Assembly: GCF_900107135.1 (NCBI RefSeq)
Contig: NZ_FNOV01000011.1
Coordinates: 122,093 to 186,092 of the forward strand
Direction: 5' to 3'
Length of the DNA: 64,000 nt
Source: Hymenobacter psychrophilus
Lineage (GTDB): Bacteria > Bacteroidota > Bacteroidia > Cytophagales > Hymenobacteraceae
Below are positions 25,064-32,338 of this stretch, piece after piece. Position 1 is the stretch's first letter, and every line of letters starts with the position of its first letter. The notes under the pieces are model-generated. The model was not told the DNA's origin. It worked only from the letters and a program-made list of their open reading frames with translations, and made no database searches. Position numbers and translations under genes: made by a program.

Positions 25064-27655
25064 ATGACCCTATATCCTACCACAGTGGCCACCATACTCG
25101 CGACGGCTTTGGGTAGTGCTACTTCCCTTGCTCACGGCCAGCAAGCGCCCGCCCGCACGACTGCTCTAACGGAGGCGCCGGCCTACCTGGCCGGCCGCCT
25201 AACCGGCACGGTGACTAATCGCGCTACCGGCCAGGCCGTGGCCTACGCCTCCGTCGCGGTTCTCACCGAAGCCGGTGCCCCCGGCACTGGCAGCACTTGC
25301 GGCGACGATGGGCAGTTTGTGCTGCCAGGCTTGGCACCGGGTACTTACACGCTCCGCGTTAGTTTTCTGGGTTACCAGGATTTGGTCCGGCCGGGACTGG
25401 TAATCCCTGCCGCCGGCGGCACCGTGGCGCTTGGCACACTCTCACTGGTACCCGCCCCACAAGCGCTGGGCGAAGTGGTAGTGACGGCCCGCCGACCCTT
25501 GATTGAAGAAAAAGTAGACCGCACCGTTTATAATGCGGAGCAAGACCAGACAACGCGCGGGGGCGATGCCACGGATGTTCTCCGGCGCGTCCCGTTGCTC
25601 AGCGTGGACCTCGATGGCAACGTGAGCGTGCGGGGCAGCCAGAATATCAAGGTGCTCATCAACAACAAGCCCTCCACTATTACCGCCAACAGCATTGCCG
25701 ATGGCCTGCGCCAGATTCCAGCCGACCAGATTAAGGCGGTGGAAGTCATTACGTCGCCGTCGGCCAAGTATGACGCCGAGGGCTCGGGCGGTATCATTAA
25801 CATCGTCACCAAAACGAACACGCTGCGCGGCGGCAGTTTGAGCCTGGACGGTAGTGGGGGGACCCGCTCGGGTACGTTGAATCTGAACGGGGGCTACCGC
25901 ACGGGCAAGATGGGCTTCGCGCTGGGGGGCTTTGGCCGGGCGGGCTATAATACGCCGGGTAGCTTCACCAACGACCAGGTAACGACCAACCCGGTGACCG
26001 GTCGGCAAACCCGCACCACCCAAACGGCGGCTACGCGCCAGAACCAACTCTTTGGCCGCTACACCCTGGGCTGGGACTACGAGCTGAACCCGCGCCATTT
26101 CCTGGCGGCTTCGCTGGCCTACGGCACGCGCAATGCCACGACCTACCAGGACGCGCTGGCCACGGGTACCACGCCCCTGACAACCGGGAGTACCGCCACT
26201 TCCGAGCGTAACGTGAAAACGACGGACGAATCGGGCACGGTAGACGCCAGCCTCAGCTACACCCACACCTACGAACGGGCCCAACGTGAGCTGAGCGTCC
26301 TGGCCCTGTTTAGCCTCAACGACCGCACCTACAACTTCAACAACGACATCTACGCCGCCAGCGACGCCACCACCATCGGTAGTGCGGGCAACAATAACCC
26401 GAGTGCGAACCAGGAAGTAACCGTCCAGGCCGACTATCAAACCCCGACCGGCGAGAATCAACTGCTGGAAGTGGGCGTGAAAGAAATCAAGCGAACCGTG
26501 CGTAGCGACTACAGCTATTACGGCCAACTGGCCCGCACCCAGGCCGACAACTCTTTCCGCTATGACCAAAACGTGGCATCCTCCTACCTGGCCTACACCG
26601 TGGCGCTGGCCAAAAATTTCACCCTCAAACCGGGCCTGCGCTACGAGTATACCAGCATCACGGCCGATTACGGCAGCGGCCCGGTCGGCGACATTCCCAA
26701 CTACGGCATCCTCGTGCCCAGTGGGAGTCTGCTCTACAAACTGGCCAATGGCAATGCGTTGCGCCTGGCTTATAACCGGCGCATTCAGCGCCCGTCGCTC
26801 CAGTTCCTGAATCCCAATCTGCAGGCCGCCAACCCGCTGATTCAGACCCAGGGCAACCCGCTGCTGCACCCCGAGTTCACCAATAACTACGAGCTGGGGT
26901 ATAGCACCTTATTGAAGCAGGCCAACCTGAACTTCAGCGCGTTCGGGCGCACGACCAGCGGCTCCATTCAGTCGGTACGGACGCCGCTCGGGGACGTCAA
27001 CTACCCCGGCGCGGTCCTGGTCAGCTACGCCAACATCGGGCAGGAAAGCGCCTACGGCGGCAGCGCGTTCGTCAGCCTCGATGTGGGGAGCAAGTTCAGC
27101 CTTAACGGCGGGGTAGATGCGTACTACGCCGTGCTGCGCAACCGAGTAACTGACCCCGCTTATAGCGCCCGCAACGCGGGCCTGGTAGTAGGCGGACGGC
27201 TGTATGGCAGTTATGCCCTGCCCAGGAACTGGGGACTACAGGTATTTGGCTTTTACCGGGGGCAGCAGCTGCAGCTGCAAGGGTCCCAAAATAACTTTGC
27301 GCTCTATAGCTTCAGCCTCAAGCATGAGTTCGCCCAGAAGAAAGGCAGCCTGGGCCTGGGAGCCGAGAACTTCTTTTCGCCCCGCAACACGCTTCGCAGT
27401 GAGATTACCAGCCCCTTGCTCACCCAACGCAGCACCAGCGTGCAGCACCTGACCAGCTTCAAAGTCTACTTCAGCTACCGTATCGGCAAGCTCACCGTGC
27501 AGCCCCGCTCTCACAAGGGCGTACAGAACAACGACCTGAAAACCGACGAGAACGGCGGCGGCAGCCAGGGTACTGGCACTACGCCCGATGCCACCCGGCC
27601 AGCTCCTGCCAAAGTACCGGCGGCTGTAGTTCCAGCGGCTAGTCCAGCCAAGTAG
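25064..27655 (+). CDS. TonB-dependent receptor, outer-membrane beta-barrel family
   Basis: An 863-residue outer-membrane protein. A signal peptide (about residues 1-27) is followed by a carboxypeptidase-regulatory-like beta domain (residues 43-125; GRLTGTVTNRATGQAVAYAS, GTYTLRVSFLGYQ), a plug (VDRTVYNAEQDQTTRGGDAT, then VLRRVPLLSVDLDG and GSGGIINIVTKTN) and a barrel that ends about residue 800. The last 60 residues are a low-complexity Gly/Thr/Ala/Pro tail after the final strand, which is unusual for a barrel whose C-terminus normally ends on an aromatic. No SusD partner is encoded next to it, so the substrate is unknown; it is unlikely to be a classical glycan SusCD system. Confidence 0.88.
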   Translation: MTLYPTTVATILATALGSATSLAHGQQAPARTTALTEAPAYLAGRLTGTVTNRATGQAVAYASVAVLTEAGAPGTGSTCGDDGQFVLPGLAPGTYTLRVSFLGYQDLVRPGLVIPAAGGTVALGTLSLVPAPQALGEVVVTARRPLIEEKVDRTVYNAEQDQTTRGGDATDVLRRVPLLSVDLDGNVSVRGSQNIKVLINNKPSTITANSIADGLRQIPADQIKAVEVITSPSAKYDAEGSGGIINIVTKTNTLRGGSLSLDGSGGTRSGTLNLNGGYRTGKMGFALGGFGRAGYNTPGSFTNDQVTTNPVTGRQTRTTQTAATRQNQLFGRYTLGWDYELNPRHFLAASLAYGTRNATTYQDALATGTTPLTTGSTATSERNVKTTDESGTVDASLSYTHTYERAQRELSVLALFSLNDRTYNFNNDIYAASDATTIGSAGNNNPSANQEVTVQADYQTPTGENQLLEVGVKEIKRTVRSDYSYYGQLARTQADNSFRYDQNVASSYLAYTVALAKNFTLKPGLRYEYTSITADYGSGPVGDIPNYGILVPSGSLLYKLANGNALRLAYNRRIQRPSLQFLNPNLQAANPLIQTQGNPLLHPEFTNNYELGYSTLLKQANLNFSAFGRTTSGSIQSVRTPLGDVNYPGAVLVSYANIGQESAYGGSAFVSLDVGSKFSLNGGVDAYYAVLRNRVTDPAYSARNAGLVVGGRLYGSYALPRNWGLQVFGFYRGQQLQLQGSQNNFALYSFSLKHEFAQKKGSLGLGAENFFSPRNTLRSEITSPLLTQRSTSVQHLTSFKVYFSYRIGKLTVQPRSHKGVQNNDLKTDENGGGSQGTGTTPDATRPAPAKVPAAVVPAASPAK

Positions 27656-27686
27656 TTGGTTGTTCACGAGCGAAAAGCATGGCCGT

Positions 27687-27804
27687 ATGTAGAGCCGCGT
27701 ATTCGCGTCTCATCGTTGAACGAAATCGTGCAGGCGGTACGGCCAACAAGTCGCAAATATGCATCTCTACATTAGCCGGGTTGCACCGTTCACGAAACCG
27801 CTAT
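27687..27804. repeat. MITE-like palindromic repeat
   Basis: Bounded by ATGTAGAG (27687) and CTCTACAT (27765-27772), with about 15 of 20 bp matching between the inverted ends; it includes the sub-hairpin CGCGTATTCGCG and the core CATCGTTGAACGA. A decayed relative lies at about 58312-58400, sharing CATCGTTGAACGA and a right flank like GTTCACGAAACCGCTAT, so the true right end may be near 27804. No transposase is encoded; it abuts the truncated gene at 27812. Confidence 0.65.
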
Positions 27805-27811
27805 AAGCGCC

Positions 27812-28143
27812 AATGATAGCCACAGGAACCAGCATATTCAGCGAGACCCTCGGGTGCAGCTCCTCTTTCAGGGTTCGGCGCACTCCGATTTTCTGAGCGT
27901 CGTGGGTACGGTTGCCATTTCCACCGACCGCGCCCGTATCAAAGAGCTCTGGCTCCCATCTTGAAAGCATGGTTCACGGAGGGGGAAGACGACCCGCGCA
28001 TTACGGTAGTGGAGGTAACACCCCAGGACGGCTACTGCTGGAACAACAAGCATGGCAACGCCATTGCCTTCGTAAAAACGGCGTTTGGCGCGGCCATTGG
28101 CCAGACACTGGATGATTCTATTGAAGATACTCCGAGCGTATAG
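27812..28143 (+). pseudogene. General stress protein / pyridoxamine-phosphate-oxidase-like relic
   Basis: The frame from 27812 reads HIQRDPRVQLLFQGSAHSDF, then VVGTVAISTDRARIKELW, and meets a stop at 27962. From about 27955 the next frame continues the same family with ILKAWFTEGEDDPRITVVEV and GNAIAFVKTAFGAAIG up to 28143. Both parts match the FMN-binding split-barrel general stress protein family, joined by a one-base deletion near 27953-27954. The first roughly 70 residues are missing, and the MITE-like repeat lies exactly where they should be. The gene is dead. Confidence 0.75.
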
Positions 28144-28225
28144 GCTGCTATTTTCAGGTGTGGTACCTTGCCAACGCCTGCCCAACATCCGTAGGTAGGC
28201 GTTTTGCCAAAAATCCGCCACTCAA

Positions 28226-28585
28226 ATGATACTAGGTTTCGACCCCGCATTTGCGGCCCCGATTCAGGCCGGCACCAAGATTCACACCATCCGCCGGGGC
28301 TACCGCTGGCAGGCGGGTCAACTCATCAGCTTCTGCCTCAACGCGGACCAAGCCACCGGACAAACATTTCATCCCGACAATACGGTGAGCAGCATCCAGC
28401 ACCTGCGCATCCTCCACGGCCAGCACCTGTTCATCGACGAGCGTCCCATCCTCGGGGCCGAGTTAGAGCAGCTGGCCCAGCACGACGGCTTTCCCAACTC
28501 GGAAGCGCTGCTGAACTGGTTTCACTACCACTACGGTCCGCTATTTGAAGGGCAGCTCATCCATTGGACGCCGGCCCGATACTAA
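28226..28585 (+). CDS. ASCH/PUA-like small protein
   Basis: A 119-residue soluble protein. The N-terminal GFDPAFAAPIQAGTKIHTIR fits the ASCH pattern (fold related to PUA, with a K-x-x-T-I-R motif), followed by AGQLISFCLNADQATG and IQHLRILHGQHLFID strands and a C-terminal GFPNSEALLNWFHYHYG helix. ASCH-like proteins of this length are often phage- or island-borne and are proposed RNA- or modified-base-binding. It lies near the edge of the integrated element. Terminator hairpin at 28639. Confidence 0.7.
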   Translation: MILGFDPAFAAPIQAGTKIHTIRRGYRWQAGQLISFCLNADQATGQTFHPDNTVSSIQHLRILHGQHLFIDERPILGAELEQLAQHDGFPNSEALLNWFHYHYGPLFEGQLIHWTPARY

Positions 28586-28638
28586 CGCCTACCTGCCCCC
28601 TAATACCGCCAGTCGTAATACGCCTACGCCAAGAACGC

Positions 28639-28675
28639 AGAGAGCCCGACCCCTCACAAGAAGGTCGGGCTCTCT
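28639..28675. terminator. Terminator hairpin after the ASCH-like gene
   Basis: 12-bp perfect stem AGAGAGCCCGAC / GTCGGGCTCTCT with a 13-nt loop. It can serve the rightward ASCH-like gene and leftward transcripts from the integrase relic. Confidence 0.8.
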
Positions 28676-28863
28676 CAGAATCATGGGTTTCAAGCTATAC
28701 CAACCGTCCGGCCAGGCATCCGCAACCGGCACCTCGTTGCGCACCACGTGCAGCTGCAGGTACGTCTGCCCGGGCTGTTCCGGTTACCGTAAACCCACTG
28801 ATTGGCTCTGAGGATTGGTAAGGGCAGACAAGGCCGCGGCCACCAAGCGTAGCCCCCGGTAGC

Positions 28864-29013
28864 TTAAAGCCGGGCGTCGAGAATATAGGACGTATCCTGC
28901 TGTAGCATCGAGAGGCTGTTAAACTGGCTCGTGGGCTTGTCGGATGTATAGGCCGTGCCCGCCAGGTTAAATCCGTAAATAATGCCAATCCGGCTCTTAA
29001 ACGTGGCAGTGGT
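28864..29013 (-). pseudogene. In-frame continuation after the integrase stop
   Basis: Directly after the TGA that ends the integrase fragment, the same frame stays open for 49 codons (TTATFKSRIGIIYGFNLAG, then SQFNSLSMLQQDTSYILDA) to a TAA. The composition is protein-like, but it lacks recombinase catalytic residues. It could be read-through remains of the integrase gene or the tail of an unrelated gene fused by deletion. Confidence 0.4.
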
Positions 29014-29529
29014 TCACCGCGTCAGCGTCAGGTAGTGCAGCAGCGCGTCGTGTTCCACCAGCGAGTACGATTCGAGCAGCAGCGGCCGGCGCCGGTGCTG
29101 CTCGAAGTCGCGCAGCCAGTTGCCTACCACCAGGTAGTGGCGCAGCGTGTCGCGCATGTACCCGCGCCCGCGCAGCACCTCCCGAAAGTCATTCATCAGC
29201 ACCATCAGGTTGTGCTCGCGCACCACAGGCGCCGCCGCCGGGGCTAGCGCCGCCTTCAGACTGGCCGGGGTGGGCGTAAGGCCATCCGCCCGCTGCCGGC
29301 GGTGGGCTTCCGTCAACCGGGGCGCCAGCGCCGCCAGCAGCTCATTGGCTTCCTGGTAGCCAGGGTAGGAGCGGCGGAACTGCTGGCGCCGGTCGCCCCA
29401 CTGCGCCGGCAGACATTTTTCGCCCGTACTCAGGCGCAGGCGTTTCTGGTTAAAGTGAGCCACCGGGTAGATGACGGCACTCCCTTCCTCATTGGTGTTC
29501 TCGGTTTGGTGCTGGAATTGAATGGTCAT
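29014..29529 (-). pseudogene. Tyrosine recombinase, N-terminal fragment
   Basis: 171 residues with the arm-binding and start of the core-binding domains of Bacteroidetes phage integrases (YPVAHFNQKRLRLSTGEKCL; LMVLMNDFREVLRGRGYMRD). The catalytic domain with its Arg-His-Arg-Tyr is absent: the frame stops at 29014. Full-length relatives are about 400 residues. It marks one end of the element that also carries the repressor and initiator genes, and its loss would leave the element unable to excise by itself. Confidence 0.7.
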
Positions 29530-29602
29530 AAGAAGTGAATTTACTGGGACGTGCAGCAGGGATTACAGCGACTTATAGCGGGATTAGACCGAACGCAAAA
29601 AA

Positions 29603-29644
29603 CCCGGAAACATGCCTTCGCGGTGCGAGAAGCAAGTTTCCGGG
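29603..29644 (-). terminator. Terminator-like hairpin after the repressor
   Basis: CCCGGAAAC / GTTTCCGGG stem with a second inner stem (CTTCGC / GCGAGAAG), between the repressor stop and the integrase relic. Confidence 0.55.
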
Positions 29645-29755
29645 CGTTCCGGGTGTGCAAGCATGAGCCTCCTGTCGGGGCTCATTGCACGGCGCGGAAC
29701 GCCAGGCAAGTATCTGCTTTACAGCCGGTTACAGCTATGTAGCCGGCTGTTCATT

Positions 29756-30622
29756 TTATAGGGTAGCGTCAGAGGTAGCATCTTCGTCCAGATGCCGCTG
29801 CACCTTGCTGCGGTCAATGCCCAGCGCGTCGATAATATTCCATAGCCGCTCAACCGTCAGGTCCGGCGCGCTCGGGATATAGCGCGACACATACCCGCGC
29901 ACCCGCCACAACTGGCGGATATCGGCCACGTCCATATCGTAGGCCGTGCGGTGCGGATTGTCTGAGAACAGCATCACTTCCTTCGTCCCGCTGGTGATGC
30001 GCTGCTTGATGCGTTTGAGCATCACGCTCTCATCCGTCACGACCACGTACACCTCACCCAGTTCCAGCAGCCGCGGGTTTTCCACCCACGACACCAGCAC
30101 CACGTCGGCGTGGCGAATGGTGGGCTCCATGGAATCGCCCGCCACCTCGAAGGCCCGGAACGTGCCGTGCTCAAAGCCCGGAATCCGGTACTTGGGCAGG
30201 TCCTCCAAGTACACTGCCTCGTTGTGCTGGAGCGAGTAGCCCGCCTGGGCCAGAATAGGCACCAGCTCAATATTAGGCTTTCCGTCCAGGCCCATGGTCA
30301 GCGTCAGCACCTGGGTATTGTCGCCCGTTGGCCCGACCGCCGGCTTGGCAACCTGGGCCCGCTGCATTTCTCCCTTGCCCATTAGCAGCCAGTCGGGCGA
30401 CACTTCCGGAAACTCAGACAGGATATCGACCAGCGTTTCGTAGGAGGGACGCACGTCGCCGGAAAGCACCTTGTAGAGCTTGCTGGTGCGCGTGTAGCCC
30501 ATGCGCTGGTTGGCCTCATAGGTAGTGATACCGTGATGCTCAAAGAGTTGCTTGATGCGCGCACCCGTGTCTCCATCCACGCCGGCCGGAAGTTTTTTCT
30601 TCTGATTCTCAGTCGTTTCCAT
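29756..30622 (-). CDS. LexA/CI-like phage repressor with S24 peptidase domain
   Basis: A 288-residue repressor. Residues 18-72 form an HTH domain (ARIKQLFEHHGITTYEANQR, SKLYKVLSGDVRPSYETL). The S24 domain has the self-cleavage site AQAGYS (Ala127-Gly128), the nucleophile in AGDSMEPTI (Ser164) and the general base in VMLKRIKQ (Lys203). So it should autocleave with RecA after DNA damage. It is divergent from the small gene at 30722, the usual immunity-region layout, and the 100-bp gap contains repeated operator-like sequences. Confidence 0.92.
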   Translation of the reverse strand: METTENQKKKLPAGVDGDTGARIKQLFEHHGITTYEANQRMGYTRTSKLYKVLSGDVRPSYETLVDILSEFPEVSPDWLLMGKGEMQRAQVAKPAVGPTGDNTQVLTLTMGLDGKPNIELVPILAQAGYSLQHNEAVYLEDLPKYRIPGFEHGTFRAFEVAGDSMEPTIRHADVVLVSWVENPRLLELGEVYVVVTDESVMLKRIKQRITSGTKEVMLFSDNPHRTAYDMDVADIRQLWRVRGYVSRYIPSAPDLTVERLWNIIDALGIDRSKVQRHLDEDATSDATL

Positions 30623-30721
30623 TATTGTGCGCCTTTATTGCTACACATTTCGCGGAATAATTACCGCTTTATGTGATAATTACGATAGTAATGTATACAA
30701 ATGTACTAAACGCGTAAGATA
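30623..30721. promoter_or_regulatory. Immunity-region operators and divergent promoters
   Basis: AT-rich in a GC-rich neighbourhood. ATAATTAC occurs at 30657 and 30676, 19 bp apart on the same face, and CTACACATTT / ACAAATGTAC form a loose inverted pair. On the minus strand TACATTTG (about 30699-30706) matches the Bacteroidetes -7 element, pointing to the repressor. Binding by the S24 repressor is inferred. Confidence 0.55.
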
Positions 30722-30988
30722 ATGGAAAACATGCCGAATTCTTTTTCAGAAACGCCCACCCTCCAGGGCCTGATAAGGTCGCTGGGCAACAAGACCGATA
30801 TCGTCGGCAAGGCCCAGCAGATTCTGGTCGATCAGGGCCACACCTTTGCCCGCAGCACCATCTACAGCACCATTCAGCGCAACGGCGCCAATAACGCCGT
30901 CATCGAGGCCGCGCTGCTGGATGCCGTGGCGGCCGAGAAAAAACAGCGGGCCGACCTTGATGCCCGCCGTCAGGCTTTAAGCGAATAG
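30722..30988 (+). CDS. Small phage-type protein, possibly Cro-like
   Basis: An 88-residue basic protein facing the repressor. The first part (LQGLIRSLGNKTDIVGKAQQ, ARSTIYSTIQRNGANNAVIE) could hold a helix-turn-helix, with FARSTIYSTIQRNG resembling a recognition helix; the C-terminus is a charged helix (AVAAEKKQRADLDARRQ). It is the first gene of a rightward operon of tightly spaced genes reaching 34227. A Cro-like role rests mainly on position. Confidence 0.6.
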   Translation: MENMPNSFSETPTLQGLIRSLGNKTDIVGKAQQILVDQGHTFARSTIYSTIQRNGANNAVIEAALLDAVAAEKKQRADLDARRQALSE

Positions 30989-30990
30989 CC

Positions 30991-31326
30991 ATACAAGCCG
31001 TCATCATCATTCCCGAAACGGAGTGGCGGCAGCACCTGGCCCGCCTCGACAAGCTCGAAAAGGCCGAAGCCGCCCGCCAGGCCCCACCGTCGCCGCCCGA
31101 CGAAGTGCTGACCACCGCCCAGGCCTCCGTCTACATCGGCCTGTCGGTTGATGCCCTGCTGCGGGCCCGCCGCGCCGGCCGCCTGCAGGGCGTGCGCCTC
31201 AACGAGAAGGATTGGGGCTTCCGCCGCTCCGTGCTCGATGCCTACCCGCGCCGCTACCACCGCCTGATGGTACCGGCCGGCCCTGCCCGCCACCCGCCCC
31301 CCGTGGCCAGCCGCGAGGCGGCCTGA
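30991..31326 (+). CDS. Excisionase-type HTH protein 1, apparent AUA start
   Basis: A small HTH protein of about 111 residues. The domain VLTTAQASVYIGLSVDALLR, then RRAGRLQGVRLNEKDWGFRR is clearly paralogous to the next gene. The conserved N-terminus of that paralogue (MQTVLLISESEW) matches IQAVIIIPETEW here, whose first codon is ATA at 30991, three bases after the previous stop. Either AUA is used as start, the start codon has mutated, or translation begins at GTG 31105. MerR/excisionase-like HTH_17 proteins bind DNA in phage decision and excision. Confidence 0.6.
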   Translation: MQAVIIIPETEWRQHLARLDKLEKAEAARQAPPSPPDEVLTTAQASVYIGLSVDALLRARRAGRLQGVRLNEKDWGFRRSVLDAYPRRYHRLMVPAGPARHPPPVASREAA

Positions 31327-31391
31327 GCCCAGGCGCTTGCCTGCCCCCTGAACGTTAGCCGGAGATGGTTTCACCTTTCATCCCCATCTCC

Positions 31392-31694
31392 ATGCAAACG
31401 GTTCTGCTCATCTCCGAATCCGAGTGGCTGGCACTGCGTGCCGAAGTAGCGCAGCTGGCCCAACAGGTTACCCAACTCCTGCAGCCGGCTCCGGCCGCGC
31501 CCGACCGAATCCTGCCCACCGAGCAGGCCGCCGCCTATATCGGGTTGTGCGCCGAATCGCTCCGGCGCGCCCGGCGCGTGGGCCGCATTCAGGGCGTGCG
31601 CCTTAACGAGAAGGATTGGGGTTACCGCCGCTCCGTACTCGACGCCTATCCGCTGCGCTACCACCGTCCGTCCCCTTTCAACTATTCCATTTAG
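31392..31694 (+). CDS. Excisionase-type HTH protein 2
   Basis: A 100-residue protein starting MQTVLLISESEWLALRAEVA, with a short coiled-coil lead and an HTH (LPTEQAAAYIGLCAESLRRA, then GRIQGVRLNEKDWGYRRSVL). It is a tandem paralogue of the preceding gene: the block GVRLNEKDWG-[FY]-RRSVLDAYP is identical except at one residue. Start at 31392 is chosen over the upstream GTG/ATG because it aligns with the paralogue. The role in element control or excision is inferred. Confidence 0.65.
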   Translation: MQTVLLISESEWLALRAEVAQLAQQVTQLLQPAPAAPDRILPTEQAAAYIGLCAESLRRARRVGRIQGVRLNEKDWGYRRSVLDAYPLRYHRPSPFNYSI

Positions 31695-31723
31695 TCCACC
31701 CCGGCCCTCAATTCCCTTATCCC

Positions 31724-32338
31724 ATGCCCACTCCCCACCACGCGCTGGTCGGCCCGGCCGCCTACGAGCCCGCCCCGCGCTCCATTCTACGCATCCAAAA
31801 AGCACGCGTCAAGCACCAGCAGCTGCAGTGCGAATTCACCGAACAGCGTACCGACCAAGCCCCGACCCGCATCTTCGCCCTGACCTGCCAGGAGCTCGTG
31901 CACCCCGACCTGCTCGCCCGCTTGGCCCAGCTCGTGCCCCACCTGTGTTTGCTCTGCGAGCAGCTGCGCGAAACGCCCGACTTCTGGCCCGACGACGACA
32001 CCAGCCCACTGCCCGACCACCTCGCGCCCTTCACTGTCACCGGCTTCACCCTCGGTGGCGGTGGGAGCGGGGTTACGCTCCTCGGCCAGCGCCAGCTCGC
32101 CGGCGGCAAGCTGCTCAACCTGACCAGCCCCTACGTGGCCTTCGACCAGGAGCTCGAGCCCTACGCCTACGCCGGCCTGCTCGAAACGGCCGTCCAGGCC
32201 GCTGTGGCCGAAGTGGAGGAGGCCCTGCGCGGCAAGTGCACTGCCGACAGCCAACTCGACCTGTTCGAGCCCGCCGCCGGCTTCACGGCCATCGACGAGC
32301 CCTTTGTTCCGCTGATTCCTATGCCGGCGCATGCATGA
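31724..32338 (+). CDS. Hypothetical protein of the phage-like operon
   Basis: A 204-residue soluble acidic protein beginning MPTPHHALVGPAAYEPAPRS. It has a Gly-rich loop (TGFTLGGGGSGVTLLGQRQL) and an acidic helical tail (QAAVAEVEEALRGKCTADSQ). No family recognised. Its stop codon overlaps the start of the initiator gene (ATGA at 32335-32338), indicating translational coupling. In phage early operons the gene before the initiator often handles recombination or nucleotide functions, but nothing here shows that. Confidence 0.6.
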   Translation: MPTPHHALVGPAAYEPAPRSILRIQKARVKHQQLQCEFTEQRTDQAPTRIFALTCQELVHPDLLARLAQLVPHLCLLCEQLRETPDFWPDDDTSPLPDHLAPFTVTGFTLGGGGSGVTLLGQRQLAGGKLLNLTSPYVAFDQELEPYAYAGLLETAVQAAVAEVEEALRGKCTADSQLDLFEPAAGFTAIDEPFVPLIPMPAHA

